A stretch of 6,164 nucleotides of DNA, taken from the NCBI GenBank assembly GCA_002308315.1, contig DBWE01000198.1, positions 1 to 6,164 of the forward strand, in the 5' to 3' direction. Of this stretch, positions 1-5,186 are shown in pieces. A model generated the notes under the pieces. That model saw only the letters and a program-made list of their open reading frames with translations. It was not told the origin of the DNA and searched no databases. Both the position numbers and the translations under genes were made by a program. Every line of letters starts with the position of its first letter. Position 1 is the stretch's first letter. The DNA comes from Clostridiales bacterium UBA1246 (GTDB lineage: Bacteria; Bacillota; Clostridia; Oscillospirales; Oscillospiraceae).

Positions 1-346
1 GGGAGTCGAACCCCTGTCCGAAAGCGTATCCTCGGAGGCTTCTCCGTGCGCAGACGGTTATTGCGGCCTCAGGCCGTTTTCCTTCGCGGAGGGCAAGCCG
101 TCACGCCCTCCGGTCGGGTAGCTTCATTATGCATGGTGCGCTCAAAGCTTTGCGCACTCACGGACGCCACATAAGTCACGCCCGACACCCGCGGCGTGGC
201 CTCCGCGGGGCGGACGGGCAGCCTTAAGCGGCTACCGGTGCAGTGTAATCGTTGTTATTTGATTTATAATCGCCCGTTTTAAGGATGCCGGGCGCATCCG
301 CACGCTTCCTCCGTCTCAGCGCCCCCGTCGAAACCTGTACGCCCCC
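1..346 (-). ncRNA. ssrA: tmRNA (transfer-messenger RNA), 3' end truncated
   Basis: This one-piece tmRNA rescues ribosomes stalled on broken mRNAs: it enters as an alanyl-tRNA mimic with SmpB, then supplies a short reading frame that tags the nascent protein for proteolysis. On the minus strand the 5' end reads GGGGGCGTACAGGTTTCGAC (346 to 327), the typical tmRNA start. The right-hand end of the RNA in the window (20 to 1) is the classic T-arm, CGGACAGGGGTTCGACTCCC. Between them lie a tag frame ending in TAA at 226-224 and a GC-rich, stem-rich stretch where the downstream pseudoknots belong. About 10-20 bases (the 3' acceptor strand and any CCA) lie outside the window. The 5' end is inferred from family pattern and could be off by a base or two. 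No convincing promoter is seen just upstream, so the RNA may be processed from an smpB-isomerase-ssrA transcript. Confidence 0.95.
224..259 (-). other. tmRNA proteolysis-tag reading frame
   Basis: Read leftwards on the minus strand, the frame ending in TAA at 226-224 gives N-N-N-D-Y-T-A-P-V-A-A. The terminal Ala-Ala is the part recognised by ClpXP-type proteases in characterised bacteria. The end of the tag is certain, but the resume codon is not. AAT at 259-257 has an A at -4, as expected of resume sites. The next codon (AAC, 256-254) also has A at -4, plus T at -6. Codons upstream in frame would add Ser and Lys. The charged alanine from the tmRNA itself would precede the encoded residues. 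Confidence 0.7.
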
Positions 347-351
347 GTGCA

Positions 352-367
352 GGCCGCGCGGGCGGCC
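352..367 (-). other. GC hairpin between isomerase gene and ssrA
   Basis: GGCCGC (352-357) and GCGGCC (362-367) form a perfect 6-bp stem with a 4-base loop. It lies between the isomerase stop codon and the inferred tmRNA 5' end, about 5 bases from the latter. There is no T-tract on either strand, so it is not a normal intrinsic terminator. Its position suggests a pre-tmRNA leader structure, perhaps affecting 5' processing by RNase P. That role is inference, and a chance GC palindrome remains possible. Confidence 0.4.
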
Positions 368-372
368 GTATA

Positions 373-897
373 TCATCTCAGCTTTTCGGGAGCCGGATAA
401 TCCACGCCGAAGGTCTCCACTCTGACCTTTTTCATTATCTGCTTTTTCAGCGGCTTGTCGTTGTAGATGTTCGTTTCCATGTCGGCGATGCGGTCCACCG
501 CTTCCATTCCCTTCGTCACTCTGCCGAAGGCGGCGTACTGCCCGTCGAGATGCTCGGCGTCGTCATGCATGATGAAAAACTGGCTGCCGGCGGAGTCGGG
601 CGAGGAGGCCCGCGCCATGGAAAGCACGCCTCTGGTATGGCACAGATCGTTTTTCACGCCGTTGCCCTCGAATTCTCCCTTGATGTGCCAGCCCGGGCCG
701 CCGGTGCCGGTGCCGAGAGGGCAGCCGCCCTGGATCATGAAGCCGGGTATCACTCTGTGGAAGGTCAGGCCGTCGTAAAAGCCGTCGTTGGCGAGCTCTA
801 TGAAGTTGTATACGGACTGGGGAGCGACGTCGGGGTACAGCTCGGCGGTGATGATATCGCCGTTTTCCATTTCGATCGTTGCTATCGGATTGCTCAT
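373..897 (-). CDS. Peptidyl-prolyl cis-trans isomerase, cyclophilin type (cytoplasmic)
   Basis: This 174-aa single-domain cyclophilin (PpiB-like) catalyses cis-trans isomerisation of Xaa-Pro bonds and assists protein folding. The core signature FHRVIPGFMIQGG (46-58) holds the expected active-site Arg48, Phe53 and Gln56. AGSQFFI (103-109) and LDGQYAAFGRV (117-127) follow as in the family. At the position of the human CypA Trp121 there is His116, and at His126 there is Tyr121. Bacterial cyclophilins commonly differ here, which usually goes with weak cyclosporin binding. There is no signal peptide, so it should be cytosolic. ATG at 897 is chosen because it starts the homologous segment and has AAGGAG about 11 bases upstream; an in-frame start at 993 would only add a basic tail read from inside smpB. 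Its ATG overlaps the smpB TGA as ATGA, implying translational coupling. Confidence 0.95.
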   Translation of the reverse strand: MSNPIATIEMENGDIITAELYPDVAPQSVYNFIELANDGFYDGLTFHRVIPGFMIQGGCPLGTGTGGPGWHIKGEFEGNGVKNDLCHTRGVLSMARASSPDSAGSQFFIMHDDAEHLDGQYAAFGRVTKGMEAVDRIADMETNIYNDKPLKKQIMKKVRVETFGVDYPAPEKLR

Positions 898-1364
898 CGG
901 TTGTTTTTCTCCTTCATTGCTTTGTCTATTTCCCGCTTTGCGCTGCGCTCCGCCGCGGCGTCGCGCTTGTCGTGCAGCTTTTTGCCCTTGCATATCCCGA
1001 GCTCCAGCTTCACTCTCGGTCCGCTGAAATACACGGACAGCGGTATTATCGCGCAGCCGTCCTGCGAGGCCTTCGCGGCCATGCGGTTTATCTCCCTGCG
1101 GTGCATCAGCAGGCGCCGGGGCCTGACGGGATCCACGTTGAATATGTTGCCCTGCGCGTAACGGCTTATATGCATGCCTCTTACTATCAGCTCGCCGTTC
1201 GTGACCGTGCAGAAGGAATCCTTGAGGCTCACGTTGCCCTGACGGACGGACTTTACCTCCGTGCCCACCAGCTCTATGCCGGCCTCGCAGCGCTCCTCGA
1301 CGAAATAATCGTGGAAAGCCTTGCGGTTTGCGGCTATTTGTCTGTTTTCGTTTTTTGCTGCCAT
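894..1364 (-). CDS. smpB: SsrA-binding protein SmpB
   Basis: SmpB binds the tRNA-like domain of tmRNA and delivers it to the A site of stalled ribosomes, its C-terminal tail probing the empty mRNA channel. The 156-aa length is normal. Family motifs are present in order: NRKAFHDYF (13-21), GTEVKSVRQGNVSL (34-47), the H-I-x-x-Y segment (HISRY), DPVRPRRLLMHRREI, and a KGKKLHDKR motif followed by the basic helical tail ending KAMKEKNNR. The start is the only Met before the conserved core. GGAGG lies 13 bases upstream (1382-1378), a somewhat long spacing, within a small self-complementary CGGA-GGC-TCCG that might partly hide it. The gene is first in a leftward cluster and its partner RNA ssrA lies two genes on, which supports the call. 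No rnr gene is seen upstream; the neighbour is divergent. Confidence 0.97.
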   Translation of the reverse strand: MAAKNENRQIAANRKAFHDYFVEERCEAGIELVGTEVKSVRQGNVSLKDSFCTVTNGELIVRGMHISRYAQGNIFNVDPVRPRRLLMHRREINRMAAKASQDGCAIIPLSVYFSGPRVKLELGICKGKKLHDKRDAAAERSAKREIDKAMKEKNNR

Positions 1365-1419
1365 GCGCTTTTCGGAGCCTCCGCGGTCGTCAGTGTCTTC
1401 CGTCCGGATATACTAAGGC

Positions 1420-1439
1420 AATTATAGCACGAATGTCAA
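1420..1439 (-). promoter_or_regulatory. Candidate sigma-A promoter(s) for smpB cluster
   Basis: On the minus strand a perfect TATAAT (1426-1421) is preceded by TG-N, giving an extended -10 (TGCTATAAT). It would start transcription near 1414, about 50 bases before smpB. A perfect TTGACA (1439-1434) lies only 7 bases upstream of it, too close to be its -35. It could instead serve a second -10, TAGTAT, 18 bases downstream of it. Two overlapping promoters, or one extended -10 promoter, are both plausible. Confidence 0.65.
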
Positions 1440-1457
1440 TAGAAAAAACGCGGACTG

Positions 1458-1486
1458 TTGTAAATCCCGCGAGGATTTACTATAAT
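1458..1486 (+). promoter_or_regulatory. Sigma-A promoter for GDPD / LTA-synthase operon
   Basis: TTGTAA (1458-1463) and a perfect TATAAT (1481-1486) are separated by exactly 17 bases. The predicted start is near 1493, giving a leader of about 34 bases before the ATG at 1527. It is divergent from the smpB promoter, with the two -10 boxes about 55 bases apart. Confidence 0.75.
1460..1480. promoter_or_regulatory. Candidate operator: palindrome filling promoter spacer
   Basis: GTAAATCC (1460-1467) and GGATTTAC (1473-1480) form a perfect 8-bp inverted repeat around a 5-base centre. The repeat starts inside the -35 box and stops one base before the -10 box. A dimeric repressor bound here would block RNA polymerase. 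No T-tract follows on either strand, so a terminator is unlikely. No regulator gene is present in the window, and the binding protein is unknown. Confidence 0.6.
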
Positions 1487-1526
1487 GTTCCGGTACACAT
1501 CATCGGTATACGGAGCATTTCATGAT

Positions 1527-2327
1527 ATGAGAAGAAGGACAAAGACCGTTTCCCTGCTGCTCGCCGCCCTGCTCGCGGCAATGCAGTGCGCCTGCGCCGC
1601 GCAGCCCGGCGTTTCCGCGTCCGCGTCCGCGCGCGAGCAGCTCGTGGCCCACGCGGGCGGAGCGGTATGGGGCTATCGCTACACCAATTCCCTCGAGGCC
1701 TTCGACTGCGCCTATGACAACGGCTTCAAATACATTGAGACCGATCTCAGCCTCTCCTCCGACGGAGAGGTCGTGCTCATACACGACTGGGACAGCATGG
1801 CCCGGCGCATGCTTTTCTCCCCCGGCATACGCAGCCGTGAAGAATTCACCTCCGAAGAAAGCTTTGCCGGGCTCACTCTCATGGACGCCGGCATGCTCGC
1901 CGACTGGCTGCGCCGCCACGGGGACTGCCGCGTCATAACCGACTGCAAGGACGACAACGCCGAGGTGATCGGACTGCTTTTCGAGGCGTATCCGGAGCTG
2001 CGCGGGCGCTTCATAATACAGATATACTCCTTCGATGAATACGACGCCGTGAAGGCTCTCGGCGCCGAGGACATAATACTCACCCTTTACCGTATGCCCG
2101 AGGCCGACGCCGACGCGCTGATCAGCTTCGGCGCCGAGCATCCTCTCTGGGCGCTTACGATAAACGTATCGCGGCTCAGCGAGGAGCTGCTCGCCTCTCT
2201 GACCGGGGCGGGGATAAGGGTATACGCGCATACGGTAAACGATCTCGGAGAGTTTGAAAAATGGCGCGAGCTCGGGCTGAGCGGTATTTATACCGATTAT
2301 TTCTGTCCGGCCCGCTGGCCGTACTGA
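1527..2327 (+). CDS. Exported glycerophosphodiester phosphodiesterase family protein
   Basis: This 266-aa protein has a basic N-terminus (MRRRTKT) and a hydrophobic stretch to about residue 25, consistent with a Sec signal peptide or membrane anchor; cysteines at the end of that stretch do not make a clean lipobox. The rest reads as a GDPD TIM-barrel. H42 lies in VAHAGG, followed by TNSLEAF, then E71-T-D73, DGEVVLIH86-D87, a later VITDCKDD, and the C-terminal HTVND and GIYTDY segments. His42, Glu71, Asp73 and His86 match the family's catalytic and metal-binding set, including the 15-residue Glu-to-His spacing. The usual HR(G/N) is HAG here. Family enzymes hydrolyse glycerophosphodiesters to glycerol-3-phosphate and an alcohol; some exported ones attack teichoic acid. 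ATG at 1527 is chosen over 1485 because 1485 lies at the -10 box, and a GGAG sits about 11 bases before 1527. It is the first gene of an operon with the LTA-synthase-like gene. Confidence 0.88.
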   Translation: MRRRTKTVSLLLAALLAAMQCACAAQPGVSASASAREQLVAHAGGAVWGYRYTNSLEAFDCAYDNGFKYIETDLSLSSDGEVVLIHDWDSMARRMLFSPGIRSREEFTSEESFAGLTLMDAGMLADWLRRHGDCRVITDCKDDNAEVIGLLFEAYPELRGRFIIQIYSFDEYDAVKALGAEDIILTLYRMPEADADALISFGAEHPLWALTINVSRLSEELLASLTGAGIRVYAHTVNDLGEFEKWRELGLSGIYTDYFCPARWPY

Positions 2328-2341
2328 GGAGGGCGAACGTG
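2327..2341 (+). promoter_or_regulatory. Ribosome binding site fixing a GTG start
   Basis: AGGAGGG (2327-2333) overlaps the last base of the upstream stop codon and stands 5 bases before GTG (2339-2341). The strength and spacing of this site decide for the GTG. An in-frame ATG at 2261 would lie inside the upstream gene and prepend a non-membrane Arg-rich tail. Confidence 0.8.
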
Positions 2342-4222
2342 AAAAAAGTATTGCCGCCGCTCCGCTTTGCCGCCGCGCTGATATTGACGCCCTTCGTGCT
2401 GCTTTACTGCTCCGAGGCAATCATGCGGCAGGATATGCTGGCTCCCTTTGCGTGGATCGCCGGGCATTTCGGCGCGGCAGCGTTTACCTGGCTGCTTATC
2501 ACCATGGCCGCCATGGTGCTGCTGGCGCTTTTCAGACGGCTTTTCGTTGCCTACCTGCCTCCCGCTATATTCACGCTGCTTCTGACGCTGGTAAGCTATT
2601 ATAAAAACGCGATAAACGGCTTTCCCCTGCAGCTGAGCGATTTTTCCCTTGCCGGGGAATTTACCGCCGTCGCGGACTACGCCCTGCCGCAGATACGCAT
2701 ATCCTTCGTTACCGCCGCGGCTCTGCTCATCACGGCCGCCGCGCTCGTCCTGCTCTTCATCGCCGACCGGCGGGGCAGGCCCGGCGGCAGGCTCGCCGCC
2801 GTTTCCGGCGCGGTCTGCGCGGTCCTTCTTGCCGCCGCCGCCATCCCCGGGGCCTTTCAGACCCTTGCGGCGGGCCTGTCCGACGGCTGCGCCGATCAGC
2901 GCGACCGCAACGAAAAAATGGGGCTCGTCCTCGGCATGTATTCCGCCCTTTCCCTGCGCTCCGCCGACGACGGCTTCGGAGCTTCCGATCCGGTCGCCGG
3001 GCTGCCGCTCATGCTCGAGGAGCTTGCCGCCCCGGTCCCGCCGCCCTCCGAACGGCCCGAGGCCGCCGAGGACGCTCCCTGCGTGATATTCATAGTTTCC
3101 GAGAGCTTTTTCGATATCTCCCGCCTGCCGAACGTAAGCTTTTCCCGCGATCCCATACCGGTATTCCATTCCCTGCAGGCCGGGTGCGCGCACGGACGCT
3201 TCGTCTCCAACACCTACGGCGGAGGCACGGGCTACGTGGAAATGGAGATCATGACGGGGGTGAACGGAGCCCTGCTGCGCGAGGGCGACACTCTCTCCTC
3301 CCTCCCCGACGACTGCTACGACGCCATGCCGTCCATAGTAAAGCTGTTCGACCTGGCGGGATACTCCTCGACGGCGGTCCATTCCCACAACGACAAGCTG
3401 TACAACCGCAGAACGATATACCCCCGCATAGGCTACGACCGTGTGCTCTTCTCCGACGACTTCCCGGAAAACGCCGAAAGACGCGGCCCGTATATCTCCG
3501 ACGCGGCGTTCGCGGACGAGATAATATCCCTTTACGAAGCCGGCGGTCCCGGTCCCCGCTTCATATACGGCATGAGCATGGAAAACCACCAGCCCTACAA
3601 CGCCGAAAAATACGGCTTTGCCTCCGGTATCGGCATAAGCTCTCCCCTGCTGGACGCCGACGACGAGGCCGTGCTCGACGCCCTGCTCGTGGGGCTGGCG
3701 GACGCGGACGCTTCTCTCGGGAAGCTGATCGGGCATTTCTCCGGATGCAAAGAGCGGGTCATGCTGGTATTCGTCGGCGATCATCTGCCCACGCTCACCC
3801 TGCCCTCGGGCGACTCGGTGTATTCCCGCCTGGGTCTCTGCACCGGCGCGGACAGCTCTCTGTGGGAGGGCGGCGAGCTTGAGGAAATGCTGTCGACGGA
3901 TTACGTGATATGGACAAATTATCCCTCCGGCGAAGCGGAGGAGCGCCGGGAGAGCTGCACCTTCCTCGGTCTGGAGACGCTCCGGCGGGCGGGGGTGCCT
4001 CTCAACGGCTATTTCGAATGGCTCGATTCCTTCGTGCGTCCGGACATGCTCATGTACCGCTCCCGTCTTTTCGCGGACGGGAACGGGGATACGTGGCACG
4101 ACGTGCCCGAGGAACACAGGTCCATGCTGGAGGCCTACCGCCGCGTCGTCCGCGCCGCGGTCTACGGCGAAGAAGCCTTTCCTTCCGGCGAAGAGCAAAA
4201 AACACTTGATTTAATTGATTGA
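2339..4222 (+). CDS. LTA synthase family phosphoglycerol transferase / sulfatase-fold membrane enzyme
   Basis: This 627-aa membrane protein is close in length to S. aureus LtaS. Five hydrophobic segments (about 9-24, 46-66, 69-88, 121-142, 152-172) precede a linker and an extracellular alkaline-phosphatase/sulfatase-fold domain from about residue 245. Visible catalytic features are Glu255 in VSESFFD, Thr297 in YGGGTGYVEMEIMTG as probable nucleophile, and Asp481-His482 in VGDHLP; these match the metal-binding and nucleophilic set of LtaS (E255, T300, D475, H476). His348, Arg357 (in YNRR) and His417 (MENHQPY) match substrate-contact positions. Where LtaS has Trp354, this protein has Tyr355. LtaS polymerises glycerol phosphate from phosphatidylglycerol. 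Relatives can instead prime chains or add phosphoglycerol to glycans, so the exact product is open. It starts 11 bases after the GDPD-like gene, and its last codons carry the next promoter. Confidence 0.92.
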   Translation: MKKVLPPLRFAAALILTPFVLLYCSEAIMRQDMLAPFAWIAGHFGAAAFTWLLITMAAMVLLALFRRLFVAYLPPAIFTLLLTLVSYYKNAINGFPLQLSDFSLAGEFTAVADYALPQIRISFVTAAALLITAAALVLLFIADRRGRPGGRLAAVSGAVCAVLLAAAAIPGAFQTLAAGLSDGCADQRDRNEKMGLVLGMYSALSLRSADDGFGASDPVAGLPLMLEELAAPVPPPSERPEAAEDAPCVIFIVSESFFDISRLPNVSFSRDPIPVFHSLQAGCAHGRFVSNTYGGGTGYVEMEIMTGVNGALLREGDTLSSLPDDCYDAMPSIVKLFDLAGYSSTAVHSHNDKLYNRRTIYPRIGYDRVLFSDDFPENAERRGPYISDAAFADEIISLYEAGGPGPRFIYGMSMENHQPYNAEKYGFASGIGISSPLLDADDEAVLDALLVGLADADASLGKLIGHFSGCKERVMLVFVGDHLPTLTLPSGDSVYSRLGLCTGADSSLWEGGELEEMLSTDYVIWTNYPSGEAEERRESCTFLGLETLRRAGVPLNGYFEWLDSFVRPDMLMYRSRLFADGNGDTWHDVPEEHRSMLEAYRRVVRAAVYGEEAFPSGEEQKTLDLID

Positions 4223-4233
4223 TGTGCTATTAT
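4206..4233 (+). promoter_or_regulatory. Promoter of amino-acid ABC transporter operon, inside upstream gene end
   Basis: TTGATT (4206-4211) and TATTAT (4228-4233) are 16 bases apart, and TGC immediately before the latter makes an extended -10. The predicted start is near 4240, leaving a leader of only about 24 bases before ATG 4264, too short for a riboswitch. The -35 and part of the spacer are the last codons of the LTA-synthase-like gene. The local AT-richness stands out from the GC-rich surroundings. Confidence 0.65.
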
Positions 4234-4245
4234 GATAATCAATCA
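4216..4245. promoter_or_regulatory. Candidate operator: inverted repeat bracketing the -10 box
   Basis: TGATTGAT (4216-4223) and ATCAATCA (4238-4245) are perfect 8-bp inverted arms around a 14-base centre that contains the -10 element. The arm centres are 22 bp apart, about two helical turns, which suits a dimer or two dimers of a regulator. Further TTGAT copies precede it at 4206. The left arm spans the stop codon of the upstream gene. It does not obviously match the ArgR consensus as I know it, and the regulator is unknown. Confidence 0.5.
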
Positions 4246-4263
4246 TACTTGGAGGTCAAAACC

Positions 4264-5088
4264 ATGAAAAAAACGATCATTATCATACTTGCTCTCGTTA
4301 TGCTTCTCGGCTGCCTCGGCGCATGCGCCAAGACCGAGACGCCCGTTGCCGACGGAGGCGCGGATAAGCCCGAAGACGCGGCGAGGAAATTCACCGTCGG
4401 CTTCGACGCCGAGTTCCCGCCCTTCGGCTTCATCGCCGCCGACGGAAGCTACGACGGCTTCGACCTTGCCGTTGCCGAAGAGGTCTGCAAACGCAGCGGC
4501 TGGGAGTTCGTAGCACAGCCCATAGCCTGGGACGCCAAGGACGCCGAGCTCTCCGGCGGCAATATCGACTGCATCTGGAACGGCTTCACCTATGAAGGCC
4601 GCGAGGACGATTACTCCTGGACTCCCGCTTATTACGACAGCAGCATAGTGATGGTGGTGCGCGCCGACAGCGGCATTACTGCTCTTGCCGATCTGGAAGG
4701 CAAAAACGTCATCACCCAGGCCGACTCCTCCGCGCTCGCCGCGCTGAACGACGATCCCATTCTGACCGATTCCTTTGCTCAGCTGCTCGAGTGCGCCGAT
4801 TACAACTCCGCGTTCATGGAGCTTGAAATGGGCACCGCCGACGCGGTGGCCGCCGACATAGGCGTCGCCGAATACAACATGGTCGGCAAGGAGGACAAGT
4901 TCATCGTTATGGAAGAGCCCATCTCCGTGGAGACCTACGCCATCGGCTTTTTGAAGGGCAACGACGCTCTCGCCGAAGAGGTCTGGAAGGTCGTCAAGGA
5001 GATAGCCGACGACGGCACCATGGCCGAAATTGCCGACAAGTACGTCGAGTACGGCCTTGTGAAAGAGAATATCTGCATCATCGGCTGA
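4264..5088 (+). CDS. Amino-acid ABC transporter substrate-binding lipoprotein (SBP family 3)
   Basis: This 274-aa extracellular receptor of a polar amino-acid importer captures substrate and hands it to the permease encoded next. MKKTIIIILALVMLLGC opens a lipoprotein signal. LGAC with Cys21 is the better lipobox and LLGC with Cys17 an alternative. After a flexible Asp/Ala-rich linker, the SBP_bac_3 domain begins near KFTVGFDAEFPPFGF (42-56), with GFDLAVAEEV (65-74) close to the family 3 signature and IWNGFT (104-109). Arg113 and Asp198 fall where HisJ-type proteins bind the alpha-carboxylate and alpha-amino groups, arguing for an amino-acid ligand. The side-chain specificity cannot be read with confidence. 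ATG at 4264 has GGAGGT 7 bases upstream; the in-frame ATG at 4219 lacks this and precedes the predicted transcript start. It is followed by a GC hairpin, then permease and ATPase genes. Confidence 0.93.
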   Translation: MKKTIIIILALVMLLGCLGACAKTETPVADGGADKPEDAARKFTVGFDAEFPPFGFIAADGSYDGFDLAVAEEVCKRSGWEFVAQPIAWDAKDAELSGGNIDCIWNGFTYEGREDDYSWTPAYYDSSIVMVVRADSGITALADLEGKNVITQADSSALAALNDDPILTDSFAQLLECADYNSAFMELEMGTADAVAADIGVAEYNMVGKEDKFIVMEEPISVETYAIGFLKGNDALAEEVWKVVKEIADDGTMAEIADKYVEYGLVKENICIIG

Positions 5089-5101
5089 TACGCATCGCTG
5101 C

Positions 5102-5127
5102 GTGGGGGCGGCAAAAGCCGCCCCCAT
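5102..5127 (+). terminator. GC-rich hairpin after SBP gene (partial terminator or mRNA stabiliser)
   Basis: TGGGGGCGGC (5103-5112) pairs perfectly with GCCGCCCCCA (5117-5126) around an AAAA loop, with a possible extra G-U pair outside. A smaller stem, ACGCA-TCGC-TGCGT, lies just upstream at 5090-5103. Only ATAATTGT follows rather than a T-run, so termination would be inefficient. Such hairpins between binding-protein and permease genes typically stabilise the upstream mRNA or lower downstream expression, fitting the need for excess binding protein. A second, bulged stem may follow at 5132-5151. Confidence 0.6.
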
Positions 5128-5186
5128 AATTGTCGGCGGGGTCCCCCGGACTTTGCCGGCGAAAAAATAAAAACGGAGATAACGCC

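Noticed and set aside
1..20. T-arm sequence suggesting a tRNA gene
   Set aside because: The adjoining bases do not give a tRNA cloverleaf, and the tmRNA 5' start and tag frame lie on the same strand, so it belongs to ssrA.
898..993. Upstream in-frame start for the isomerase
   Set aside because: It would overlap smpB by about 100 bases and add an Arg/Lys-rich tail absent from the cyclophilin fold. ATG 897 has its own ribosome site and ATGA coupling.
550..1161. Plus-strand open frame spanning the isomerase and smpB genes
   Set aside because: It is antisense to two confident genes across their boundary, has no recognisable domain, and is best explained by GC-rich composition.
1420..1439. TTGACA and TATAAT on the minus strand as one consensus promoter
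   Set aside because: They are only 7 bases apart, far from the 16-18 needed. They were treated as an extended -10 promoter with a possible second overlapping promoter.
2297..4198. Very long open frame on the minus strand opposite the LTA-synthase-like gene
   Set aside because: The translation is low-complexity, rich in Gly, Arg and Val, with no recognisable domain. It mirrors GC-rich codon bias of the real gene and has no ribosome site I could see.
4240..4263. Riboswitch or T-box leader before the amino-acid transporter
   Set aside because: The predicted leader is only about 24 bases, too short for either, and contains only the ribosome site.
5130..5186. Permease starting at TTG 5130
   Set aside because: The added residues are not homologous to permease N-termini, and a good GGAG precedes ATG 5187.
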